From: Prevotella sp.
GTDB taxonomy: Bacteria; Bacteroidota; Bacteroidia; Bacteroidales; Bacteroidaceae
Assembly (NCBI GenBank): GCA_017541365.1
Contig: JAFXZF010000079.1
Coordinates: 1-43,928 of the forward strand
Reading direction: 5' to 3'
Length of the DNA stretch: 43,928 nt
Below, piece by piece: positions 1 through 7,186 of the stretch. Positions within the stretch are counted from its first letter, which is position 1. Each line of letters starts with the position of its first letter. The notes below the pieces were generated by a model. That model worked only from the letters and a program-made list of their open reading frames with translations. It did not search any database and was not told the origin of the DNA. A program made the translations under genes and the position numbers.

Positions 1-1062
1 ACCACCGTGGGTATCGGACTTTACATTGAGTTTGTTGGCCCACGACGAGGGCAGCCGTATCTCAAAAAATCCGAGGAATGAGAGTCCGAAGATGATGAGG
101 AGGAAGAAACACAGCACATTGAACACCGCATTGGTAGAAAGGGCATTCATGGCATTGACACCAAAGAGAAGTGTCATGATAATGCCAAGTCCCATAAAGA
201 GGACTATTATGCTGGCACCATACCACACGGCATCATGCACGCCCGGCAAACGGGCATAGCGACACGCCACCTTCCACACGCGCCTGCCCAACGGAAGGTT
301 GTCATCATCCTCACCAGCAAAGGCGGAGTAGAAAGCCCCACCCTCTCCATCAGCAATTACATCTTGTTCCCCTCGCTCATAGAGAGGGGTTAGGGGTGAG
401 TCTTCTTTTTCACTCTTCTTAATAAAGAATGATACCGTAAGAGGTATGATAGGCCACACACAAGGAGTGAGGAGCGTGAGCAAACCACCGATAAAACATA
501 TCACAAAGACCTCAAAGAGTCCACGATGGATGGGCATGGGACGCTCACTGAGCAACTTCAGTTCATCAATGATGGGAGTCCACAACGGCGAGGCTGCACG
601 CTCAAAGATAGAAAAGACGGTGGGCTCAGGGGAAGATATAGTGCTTATAGTATCTACAGTGACTATAGGAGTTGTAGGGGTGCTTGCCTGTTCCTCCCCT
701 GCAGGTGGAGGTTGGGAGGGGGCTTTGTAGTCAAACTCTACCGATGCAGGGGCGAGACACTGCACATCGTTGCAGCCGTAGTACTCCATATAACCGCTAA
801 AGGAGTATCGGGGGGAGGTGATGACGAGGCGCTGTTCATAGACAGCGGGGCGCACCTCACGGAGTTCGCCCTTCTGTGAGACACCCTCAAGCGACTCCAT
901 GACAAGGTCGGTATTGAGGTGATAGCCGTCTTCCACCTTGCCGTCAAAGCGAAGCAATAATTCCTTATCGCTCACCTTGGAGATACTCGAGGTAAACGAA
1001 ATCTGAGCCTGCGCACATATAGCAGACAATGTTAACAATATGACAAGTAAGTGGCGCTTCAC
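1..1062 (-). CDS. DsbD-like thiol:disulfide interchange protein, N-terminal part (runs off left edge)
   Basis: Begins at a GTG at 1062 and stays open for 354 codons to the window edge. The first ~19 residues form a signal peptide (VKRHLLVILLTLSAICAQA). A periplasmic DsbD-alpha-like domain follows and contains GCNDVQCLAP, whose two cysteines fit the redox pair of that domain. Next come a Pro/Thr-rich linker and the first membrane segment with TPCVWPIIPLTVSFF, the CcdA/DsbD motif whose Cys shuttles electrons across the inner membrane. A later stretch, FFEIRLPSSWANK, is also typical. The second membrane Cys and the C-terminal thioredoxin domain lie outside the window. Two oddities: the linker is written by a degenerate 9-bp repeat, and the loop after the first membrane segment carries roughly 45 extra residues compared with what I recall of Bacteroides homologues. 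It is divergent from a TlpA-like gene, which fits a shared role in cell-envelope thiol redox. Confidence 0.85.
   Translation of the reverse strand, partial: MKRHLLVILLTLSAICAQAQISFTSSISKVSDKELLLRFDGKVEDGYHLNTDLVMESLEGVSQKGELREVRPAVYEQRLVITSPRYSFSGYMEYYGCNDVQCLAPASVEFDYKAPSQPPPAGEEQASTPTTPIVTVDTISTISSPEPTVFSIFERAASPLWTPIIDELKLLSERPMPIHRGLFEVFVICFIGGLLTLLTPCVWPIIPLTVSFFIKKSEKEDSPLTPLYERGEQDVIADGEGGAFYSAFAGEDDDNLPLGRRVWKVACRYARLPGVHDAVWYGASIIVLFMGLGIIMTLLFGVNAMNALSTNAVFNVLCFFLLIIFGLSFLGFFEIRLPSSWANKLNVKSDTHGG
369..389. repeat. REP-like GC-rich hairpin inside the dsbD-like gene
   Basis: CCCCTC at 369-374 and GAGGGG at 384-389 form a 6-bp stem with a 9-nt loop. They are flanked by GGGGTTAGGGGTGAG-like and CCCCACCCTCTCC-like runs (336-403). 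It encodes part of the extra hydrophilic loop in the DsbD-like protein. From memory this composition resembles interspersed palindromes in Bacteroidetes genomes; no second copy is visible here. Confidence 0.45.
636..680. repeat. degenerate 9-bp repeat (CTATAG family) in the dsbD linker
   Basis: Consecutive units on the + strand are ATATAGTGC, TTATAGTAT, CTACAGTGA, CTATAGGAG and TTGTAGGGG. The period is 9 and the core is a degenerate CTATAG. Read on the minus strand it encodes the Thr/Ile/Val-rich linker PTTPIVTVDTIST between the periplasmic domain and the first membrane segment. It is more diverged than the intergenic arrays of this family. Confidence 0.6.
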
Positions 1063-1076
1063 ACCTAATTTTTCTG

Positions 1077-1084
1077 CAAAAATA
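1077..1084 (-). promoter_or_regulatory. -7 promoter box for the dsbD-like gene
   Basis: On the minus strand TATTTTTG matches the Bacteroidetes -7 consensus TAnnTTTG and lies 15 nt upstream of the GTG start. No clear -33 TTTG was found at the usual distance. Confidence 0.45.
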
Positions 1085-1107
1085 ATAGTTTTTTTTGTAA
1101 AAATTGC

Positions 1108-1115
1108 TATCTTTG
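1108..1115 (+). promoter_or_regulatory. -7 promoter box for the TlpA-like gene
   Basis: TATCTTTG matches TAnnTTTG and predicts a transcript start near 1122, upstream of the ATG at 1149. A TTTG at 1094-1097 is too close to be the usual -33 box. Confidence 0.5.
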
Positions 1116-1148
1116 CAACGAAAATACGCTATTCCCCGTAAAAATGGC

Positions 1149-1649
1149 ATGAAAAAAGCATTTGTCATCATATCGCTGTCAACCATCATGTGCTTAGCCA
1201 GTGCATGGATGAAGGCATCGATACAGGATGACGCTCCGGAGATGGCACCCGACTTTACACTGCCAGACATCGATGGCAATGAGTTTACGCTGTCAAGCCT
1301 AAGGGGGAAATATGTAGTGCTCGACTTCTGGGGCACGTGGTGCAAGATATGTCTGAAGGGCATGCCGAAACTTAAGGAGGCACAGAATACATACAAAGGG
1401 AAGTTTGAGATAGTAGGGGTAGATTGCGGCGACAAGACAGTGAAATGGCATCACTGGGTGGACTCGCTGAAAGAAGATATGCCATGGAAACACGTGATAA
1501 TGGGCAGAAAGCTACAGGTACAGCAGGAGTACAGGATAAAAGGCTACCCTACAAAGATACTCATAGACCCTGACGGCAAGATAGTAAAGAGCTTCATCGG
1601 GGAGGACCCGCGATTTTACCTCATGCTGGAGGAAATGTTTGGAAAATAA
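1149..1649 (+). CDS. TlpA/ResA-like periplasmic thioredoxin-fold protein
   Basis: A 166-residue protein with an N-terminal signal sequence (MKKAFVIISLSTIMCLASA) followed by a thioredoxin fold. The active site is WGTWCKIC, with Cys65 and Cys68 counted from this start, and the cis-proline loop is GYPTKIL. APDFTLPDIDG at the start of the domain is typical of the AhpC/TSA-TlpA group, which reduces thiols in the periplasm, often for cytochrome or cell-envelope maturation. I chose ATG 1149 because an upstream in-frame ATG at 1104 precedes the predicted -7 box. The gene is divergent from a DsbD-like electron donor, so a donor-acceptor pair is plausible but inferred. The substrate is unknown. Confidence 0.85.
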   Translation: MKKAFVIISLSTIMCLASAWMKASIQDDAPEMAPDFTLPDIDGNEFTLSSLRGKYVVLDFWGTWCKICLKGMPKLKEAQNTYKGKFEIVGVDCGDKTVKWHHWVDSLKEDMPWKHVIMGRKLQVQQEYRIKGYPTKILIDPDGKIVKSFIGEDPRFYLMLEEMFGK

Positions 1650-1675
1650 CCGAAATTGTTAAGAAAATAAAAAAT

Positions 1676-1708
1676 ATCCCTATATAATAAGGTGTATAGG
1701 GATTTTTT
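1676..1708 (+). terminator. intrinsic terminator after the TlpA-like gene
   Basis: ATCCCTATA at 1676-1684 pairs perfectly with TATAGGGAT at 1695-1703 (9-bp stem, 10-nt loop), followed by a run of T to 1708. It lies 27 nt past the stop codon. Its T-run abuts the topA -7 box. Confidence 0.6.
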
Positions 1709-1711
1709 ATA

Positions 1712-1719
1712 TACCTTTG
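1712..1719 (+). promoter_or_regulatory. -7 promoter box for topA-aroK-speA
   Basis: TACCTTTG matches TAnnTTTG. The predicted start, near 1726, falls at the first unit of a hexamer array. No -33 TTTG is visible; the upstream position is occupied by the terminator hairpin of the preceding gene. Confidence 0.55.
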
Positions 1720-1725
1720 CACCCC

Positions 1726-1761
1726 GATAACGAAAACAGGAACGTTAACGGGAACGATAAC
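1726..1761 (+). repeat. 6-bp repeat array (NNNAAC) in the topA leader
   Basis: Six consecutive hexamers: GATAAC, GAAAAC, AGGAAC, GTTAAC, GGGAAC, GATAAC. They are followed by an A-rich stretch and the topA ATG at 1778. The array makes up most of the predicted 5' untranslated leader. Confidence 0.75.
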
Positions 1762-1777
1762 AAAAAAAACAATATAG

Positions 1778-4087
1778 ATGCAAGACAATTTAGTTATAGT
1801 GGAGAGCCCCGCGAAGGCTAAGACCATTGAGAAGTTTCTGGGCAAGGACTACAAGGTGATGTCAAGTTACGGACACATCCGTGACCTGAAGAAAAAGGAA
1901 ATCAGTATCGACATGAAACGTCTGGAGCCAGAATACGAGATACCTGAAGAGAAAAAGAAGGTAGTGGCAGATCTCAGAAGCAATGCCAAGAAAGCCAAGA
2001 AGGTATGGTTGGCATCGGATGAAGACCGCGAGGGAGAAGCTATATCATGGCATCTGTGCGAAGTGTTGGGACTTGACGAACAGAACACCAACCGCATAGT
2101 TTTTCACGAGATAACAAAAAATGCCATACTCGATGCTATAGAACACCCACGACACCTCGATATGAACCTCGCCAATGCTCAGCAGGCACGAAGGATGCTT
2201 GACAGACTAGTGGGTTTCAGTTTGTCACCTGTGCTGTGGCGTAAGGTGAAGCCTCAGCTGTCGGCAGGAAGAGTGCAGAGCGTGGCAGTAAGGCTTATAG
2301 TAGAGCGCGAGAGGGAGATACAGGCATTCAAGGCTGAGGAGTATTTCCGCGTTACTGCCACATTTGTCATCGACGGACAGGAGGTAAAGGCAGAACTCGA
2401 CCAACGCTTTGCCACACACGAGGAGGCTCTCGCATTTCTCCAAGAGTGCAAGGGGGCACAGTTTACCGTCGCATCGATACAGAAGAAGCCCCTGAAGCGT
2501 ACTCCTGCACCACCATTCACCACATCAACTCTACAGCAGGAGGCTGCAAGAAAGCTCGGTTTCACCGTAAACCAGACCATGATGGTGGCACAGAGACTGT
2601 ACGAAAGCGGACACATAACATACATGCGTACCGACTCCGTAAACCTCTCAAAGCTATGCATAGGAACAGCAAAGGAGGCGGTGAAGGAACTTTATGGCGC
2701 TAAATACAGCAAGTCGCGCAACTACACCACGCACTCAAAGGGTGCACAGGAAGCGCACGAGGCTATACGTCCGTCATATATGGACCAAGCTACCATACAG
2801 GGTACGGCACAGGAAAAACGCCTCTACGAACTGATATGGAAACGCACCATAGCAACGCAGATGGCTGACGCCGAGATCGAAAAGACAACGGTAACTATCA
2901 ACATTAACGATAACCCTAACCTTAACTTCATCGCTACGGGTGAGGTGGTGACATTTGACGGTTTCCTAAAAGTATATCGTGAGAGCATCGGCGACGACGA
3001 CAACGACAACGGAAGCGACAATGGAAGCGACAACGGAAGCGACAATATCATGCCAACAGGAATAAAAGAAGGCATGGCAGTGGAGAGCAAAGAGATAATC
3101 TCTACACAGAAATTCTCACAAAGCCCACTGCGCTATACCGAAGCATCGCTGGTACATAAACTGGAAGAACTCGGCATAGGACGTCCATCAACATACGCTC
3201 CTACCATATCAACGATACAGCAGCGTGAATATGTAGTAAAGGGTGACAAAAAGGGTGAAGAACGTAAATATACCATTGACACCCTGAGCGATGGCAACAT
3301 CACCACACAGAACAAGAAGGAGATAACAGGAAACGAGAAAGGCAAACTGCTACCCACAGACATAGGCACTGTGGTCAACGACTTCCTCATGAAGTACTTC
3401 CCTGCTATCATGGACTACAACTTCACTGCTAACGTGGAGGAGGAGTTTGACTCCATCGCCGAGGGAAAGATGGACTGGCACAAGATGCTGAAGAAATTCT
3501 ACAAGGACTTTGAGCCAACAGTAGAAAAGACCATGAACGCACGCAGCGAGCACAAGGCTGGAGAGAGAGTGCTGGGTGACGACCCCAAGACCCACAAGCC
3601 CGTGATGGTAAAGATAGGCAGATATGGCCCATTGGTACAGATAGGCAGCTCTGACGACGAGGAGAAACCACGTTTCGCACAGTTGCCTAAGGACAAGTCT
3701 ATCGAGACAATAACACTCGAAGAGGCATTGGAACTATTCCGTCTGCCACGTGTGATAGGTAGCCTCGACGGTTCTAACGTCACGATAGGGGCAGGACGCT
3801 TCGGACCGTACATACTGCACAAGAAGAAGTATGTATCAATACCTAAGGATATAGACCCACTGGAGATAACACTCGAGCAAGCAAAGAAACTGATAGAAGA
3901 CAGCCGTAAGGAAGAGCAACAGCGCCACATAAAGACCTTTGAGGAAGATACAAAACTCGAGGTGATGAACGGACGCTATGGTCCATACCTCGCATACGAC
4001 GGCAAGAACTATCGTCTGCCAAAAGCCATGCATGACAAGGCAGCAGAACTGACATACGAAGAGTGTATGGCAATAATCAACAAATAA
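1778..4087 (+). CDS. topA: DNA topoisomerase I
   Basis: A 769-residue type IA topoisomerase that relaxes negative supercoils through a transient 5'-phosphotyrosine link. The TOPRIM domain opens the protein (LVIVESPAKAKTIEKFLG, then DEDREGEAISWHL). GRVQSVAVRLI and the active-site region GHITYMRTDSV, with Tyr282 as predicted nucleophile, follow. The C-terminus carries three Cys-less TopoI repeats centred on IGRYGPLVQIG, GAGRFGPYIL and NGRYGPYLAYDG, as usual for Bacteroidetes, in place of zinc fingers. Two low-complexity stretches, INDNPNLN and an (N)GSDN run, are encoded by hexamer-based tandem repeats and look like family-foreign insertions in the central domain. It starts an apparent operon with aroK and speA. 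Confidence 0.97.
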   Translation: MQDNLVIVESPAKAKTIEKFLGKDYKVMSSYGHIRDLKKKEISIDMKRLEPEYEIPEEKKKVVADLRSNAKKAKKVWLASDEDREGEAISWHLCEVLGLDEQNTNRIVFHEITKNAILDAIEHPRHLDMNLANAQQARRMLDRLVGFSLSPVLWRKVKPQLSAGRVQSVAVRLIVEREREIQAFKAEEYFRVTATFVIDGQEVKAELDQRFATHEEALAFLQECKGAQFTVASIQKKPLKRTPAPPFTTSTLQQEAARKLGFTVNQTMMVAQRLYESGHITYMRTDSVNLSKLCIGTAKEAVKELYGAKYSKSRNYTTHSKGAQEAHEAIRPSYMDQATIQGTAQEKRLYELIWKRTIATQMADAEIEKTTVTININDNPNLNFIATGEVVTFDGFLKVYRESIGDDDNDNGSDNGSDNGSDNIMPTGIKEGMAVESKEIISTQKFSQSPLRYTEASLVHKLEELGIGRPSTYAPTISTIQQREYVVKGDKKGEERKYTIDTLSDGNITTQNKKEITGNEKGKLLPTDIGTVVNDFLMKYFPAIMDYNFTANVEEEFDSIAEGKMDWHKMLKKFYKDFEPTVEKTMNARSEHKAGERVLGDDPKTHKPVMVKIGRYGPLVQIGSSDDEEKPRFAQLPKDKSIETITLEEALELFRLPRVIGSLDGSNVTIGAGRFGPYILHKKKYVSIPKDIDPLEITLEQAKKLIEDSRKEEQQRHIKTFEEDTKLEVMNGRYGPYLAYDGKNYRLPKAMHDKAAELTYEECMAIINK
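2897..2926 (+). repeat. 6-bp repeat array (NNNAAC) inside topA
   Basis: Five hexamers in frame: ATCAAC, ATTAAC, GATAAC, CCTAAC, CTTAAC. They encode INDNPNLN in a beta strand/loop stretch of the topoisomerase. This is the same unit type as in the topA leader. Confidence 0.6.
2993..3046 (+). repeat. 6/12-bp repeat array inside topA encoding a GSDN run
   Basis: GAC-rich hexamers grade into a 12-bp repeat, GGAAGCGACAAY, present three times (3011-3046). The encoded peptide is Asp/Asn/Gly/Ser-rich, in frame, and lies between FLKVYRES and IMPTGIKEG. Copy-number change in steps of 6 or 12 bp would not break the gene. Confidence 0.75.
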
Positions 4088-4121
4088 CCCTCTACCAATC
4101 TCCACAAGCGGGAGAAGTCGC

Positions 4122-4649
4122 ATGACCAGAATAATACTGATAGGATATATGGGCGCAGGCAAGACAACGGTGGGCAAAGAACTCGCCAAAAGTCTTGGTG
4201 TGCCCTTTTATGACCTCGACTGGTACATCGAAACCCGCATGCGAAAGAAAGTCAAGGAGATATTTGACGAGAGAGGCGAAGAGGGTTTTCGTATGATAGA
4301 ACACAACATGCTGCATGAGGTGGCTGAGTTTGAAAACGTCGTGATATCATGCGGGGGCGGCACTCCGTGTTTCTTTGACAATATGGAGTACATGAACGGA
4401 CAGGGTGACGTGGTGTATCTCAGGGGAACCCCCGACGTGCTGTTTCGACATCTCAAGATGGGCAAGGGGGTACGTCCGCTGTTGCTCGGCAAGAGTGATG
4501 AGGAACTCATGGCATACATCACCGAACAGGTTAAGAAACGCGAAGAATACTATATGCAGGCAAACCACATAGTGGAGATACCATGCATGGAGGATGAAGA
4601 TAAGATAACTGAAACAATAGAGAAAGTTAAGAGGGAACTGGGAATATGA
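4122..4649 (+). CDS. aroK: shikimate kinase
   Basis: A 175-residue P-loop kinase that phosphorylates shikimate at the 3-hydroxyl using ATP, the fifth step of the chorismate pathway. Visible motifs are the Walker A GYMGAGKTTVG (residues 8-18), the shikimate-binding DLDWYIE, FRMIEHNML, the CGGGTPC glycine loop, and the lid region GKGVRPLLLGK with its conserved Arg. Its length is normal for AroK/AroL. Its last four bases overlap the start of speA (ATGA), which implies translational coupling. Confidence 0.95.
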   Translation: MTRIILIGYMGAGKTTVGKELAKSLGVPFYDLDWYIETRMRKKVKEIFDERGEEGFRMIEHNMLHEVAEFENVVISCGGGTPCFFDNMEYMNGQGDVVYLRGTPDVLFRHLKMGKGVRPLLLGKSDEELMAYITEQVKKREEYYMQANHIVEIPCMEDEDKITETIEKVKRELGI

Positions 4650-6541
4650 AGCGTTGGACCATAGAAGACAGTAAGGAACTATACAACATAAACGGCTGGG
4701 GTACGTCATACTTCGGCATCAATGACAAGGGACACATGTACGTGTCACCCTTGAAGGACGGCGCACAGGCAGATCTGCGCGACATCATCGACGAATTGCA
4801 GTTGCGCGACATCTCCACTCCCGTGCTACTACGTTTTCCTGACATCCTCGACAACAGGATAGAAAAAACCGCCTACTGTTTCCAGAAGGCGGCGGAAGAG
4901 TATGGATACACCGGAGAGAGTTTCGTGATGTATCCTATCAAGGTAAACCAGATGCAACCCGTGGTGGAGGAGATGATATCACACGGTAAGAAATTCAACC
5001 TCGGACTGGAGGCTGGTTCAAAGCCCGAACTGCATGCCGTCATCGCCGTACAGTGCCAGAGTGACGCTCTCATAATATGCAACGGATACAAGGACCAGGC
5101 ATACATCGAACTCGCCCTGCTTGCACAGAAGATGGGCAAGCGTATCTTTATCGTAGTAGAGAAACTCAACGAGATAGACACCATCGCAAAAGCAGCCAAG
5201 AAACTCGGCGTGATGCCCAACCTTGGTGTACGCATCAAACTCGCCTCATCGGGTTCGGGCAAATGGGAAGAGAGCGGTGGCGATGCATCGAAGTTCGGAC
5301 TGACGGCATCGGAACTGCTGCAAGCCCTCAATCGTCTGGATGACTATGGCATGCACGACTGCATGAAACTGATACACTTCCACATTGGTTCGCAGATTAC
5401 CAAGATACGCAAGATACAGTCAGCTACACGTGAGGCGGCACAGTTTTATGTCAACCTCCGCAAGAGTGGCTACAACATAGAGTATGTCGATTGCGGCGGC
5501 GGACTGGGTGTTGACTATGACGGTACGAGGAGCAGCAACTCCGAGTCGAGTGTCAACTATAGCATACAGGAGTATGTCAATGACGTGATGTACACCTTTG
5601 TGGACGCTGCAAACAAAAATGGCATCCCCCACCCCAACCTCATCACCGAGTCAGGCAGGTCGCTCAGTGCCCACCACTCCGTACTCGTCATAGATGTGCT
5701 CGAAACCGCTTCCATGCCAGAGATGTCGGAAGAGTTTGAAGCCAAGGAAACCGACCATCAGTTGGTCAAGGAACTGTATGACATATGGTGCAACATCGAC
5801 ACACGTTCACTGCTTGAGGACTGGCACGACGCCGAACAGATACGCGAGGAGGCACTGAGCCTCTTCTCCATGGGAATGGTGGATCTGAAGACAAGGGCAG
5901 AGATAGAGTCTATGTACTGGAGCGTATGCCGTGAGGTACTGGCACTCACCAAACAACTGAAGCACGTACCAGAGGAGTTGCGCGGCATCGACAAACTGCT
6001 TGCCGACAAGTATTTCTGTAATTTCTCACTGTTTCAGTCGCTACCCGATGCGTGGGCAATAGACCAACTGTTTCCCGTAGTGCCTCTGCAGAGACTCGAC
6101 GAACGCCCCACACGCCAAGCTACCCTGCAGGATATCACCTGCGACAGCGACGGCAAGATGACCCACTTCGTGACTGGCTCGCACCTGTCATCAACGCTTC
6201 CCGTACACGACCTGCGCAAGTCAAAGGAGCCTTACTACATGGGCATATTCCTCGTAGGAGCATATCAGGAGATACTCGGTGACATGCACAACCTCTTCGG
6301 CGATACCAATGCCGTACATATCTCCATGAAGGACGGTACATATCACATCGACCAGGTCTTTGACGGTGAGACCGTGGAAGAAGTACTCGACTACGTACAG
6401 TACAACCCCAAGAAACTGGTGCGCCAGCTTGAGATATGGGTTACAAAATCAGTAAAACAAGGGAAGATAAGTCTTGAGGAGGGAAAGGAATTCCTTTCAA
6501 ACTACCGCTCAGGACTGTATGGTTATACTTATTTAGAGTAG
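4646..6541 (+). CDS. speA: biosynthetic arginine decarboxylase
   Basis: A 631-residue PLP enzyme that decarboxylates arginine to agmatine, the first step of the agmatine route to putrescine and spermidine. The cofactor lysine is Lys99 in MYPIKVNQMQP. Glycine-rich and substrate-binding segments include NLGLEAGSKPEL, KLIHFHIGSQ, VDCGGGLGVDYDG and LITESGRSLSAHH. The length equals that of the family (about 630). The start overlaps the aroK stop by four bases. The topA-aroK-speA order is, to my knowledge, common in Bacteroidales. The gene ends in TAG directly followed by a CTATAG repeat array shared with the convergent methyltransferase gene. Confidence 0.96.
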   Translation: MKRWTIEDSKELYNINGWGTSYFGINDKGHMYVSPLKDGAQADLRDIIDELQLRDISTPVLLRFPDILDNRIEKTAYCFQKAAEEYGYTGESFVMYPIKVNQMQPVVEEMISHGKKFNLGLEAGSKPELHAVIAVQCQSDALIICNGYKDQAYIELALLAQKMGKRIFIVVEKLNEIDTIAKAAKKLGVMPNLGVRIKLASSGSGKWEESGGDASKFGLTASELLQALNRLDDYGMHDCMKLIHFHIGSQITKIRKIQSATREAAQFYVNLRKSGYNIEYVDCGGGLGVDYDGTRSSNSESSVNYSIQEYVNDVMYTFVDAANKNGIPHPNLITESGRSLSAHHSVLVIDVLETASMPEMSEEFEAKETDHQLVKELYDIWCNIDTRSLLEDWHDAEQIREEALSLFSMGMVDLKTRAEIESMYWSVCREVLALTKQLKHVPEELRGIDKLLADKYFCNFSLFQSLPDAWAIDQLFPVVPLQRLDERPTRQATLQDITCDSDGKMTHFVTGSHLSSTLPVHDLRKSKEPYYMGIFLVGAYQEILGDMHNLFGDTNAVHISMKDGTYHIDQVFDGETVEEVLDYVQYNPKKLVRQLEIWVTKSVKQGKISLEEGKEFLSNYRSGLYGYTYLE

Positions 6542-6586
6542 TAACTATAGATACTATAGGAACTATATAGACTATAGACACTATAG
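6542..6586. repeat. 9-bp CTATAG-core array between convergent speA and trmH-like genes
   Basis: Five units: TAACTATAG, ATACTATAG, GAACTATAT, AGACTATAG, ACACTATAG. The array fills the whole 39-bp gap between the two stop codons and extends into the trmH-like gene, whose stop (CTA on the + strand at 6581-6583) is part of the last unit. CTATAG is self-complementary, so neighbouring units can pair. No other terminator is visible between the two convergent genes. Confidence 0.85.
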
Positions 6587-7183
6587 CCCTCTAAAGAAGT
6601 GCCAGATAACGATACCTGCGGTCACTGATACATTAAGAGAGTGCTTGGTGCCATACTGCGGTATCTCAATACAACCATCACACATATCGACGACATCCTG
6701 ATGTACGCCTTTGACCTCATTGCCGAGGACAACGGCGTACTTCTTTTTGTTAAGGTCAGGATTAAAGTCACCAAGCATAGTGGAACCATGACATTGCTCT
6801 ACGGCGAGAACCTCATAGCCATCGTTTTTTAACGATTCCACCGCAGTTTTTGCAGAAGTAAAGTAACGCCACGCCACACTCTCCTCTGCCCCGAGAGCCG
6901 TCTTGTGAATCTCCTGTGAAGCCTTCATCGTGCAGTCACGCAACAGTGTGCCGTCATCGCTTCTAACCTCATCGGGCGTTGCCGTGATGCCACAGAGATA
7001 TATCGCCTCCACTCTAAATGCATCAGCAGTGCGAAACACACTCCCCACATTGTAGAGGGAGCGCACATCGTCCAGCACCACTACAAGTGGTACCTTCTCC
7101 GCCTTGCGAAACTCCTCTACGCTGAGGCGGTGCATCTCTATGATTGAAGTCTTCTTCAATTGAAAATTGGAAATTATAGGCAC
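6581..7183 (-). CDS. SpoU/TrmH-family RNA methyltransferase
   Basis: An approximately 200-residue SPOUT-fold 2'-O-ribose methyltransferase using S-adenosylmethionine. Motif 1 is VVLDDVRSLYNVGSVFRTADAF, motif 2 is VVLGNEVKGV, and motif 3 is IEIPQYGTKHSLNVSVTAG, which form the trefoil knot and SAM site. The target RNA cannot be told from sequence. A stretch DEVRSDDGTLLRDCTMKASQ between GITATP and EIHKTALGA looks inserted compared with the family pattern I remember. The start is uncertain: GTG 7183 is used here, three bases after the sufS stop, but TTG 7159 or ATG 7135 are possible. The first residues are written by AT-rich TTGAAAA-like repeat sequence. It is the last gene of the suf operon. Confidence 0.88.
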   Translation of the reverse strand: MPIISNFQLKKTSIIEMHRLSVEEFRKAEKVPLVVVLDDVRSLYNVGSVFRTADAFRVEAIYLCGITATPDEVRSDDGTLLRDCTMKASQEIHKTALGAEESVAWRYFTSAKTAVESLKNDGYEVLAVEQCHGSTMLGDFNPDLNKKKYAVVLGNEVKGVHQDVVDMCDGCIEIPQYGTKHSLNVSVTAGIVIWHFFRGL

Positions 7184-7186
7184 TAT

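Noticed and set aside
446..879. Overlapping + strand open frames at the left end
   Set aside because: The minus strand encodes a continuous DsbD-like protein with signal peptide and CcdA motif across this region.
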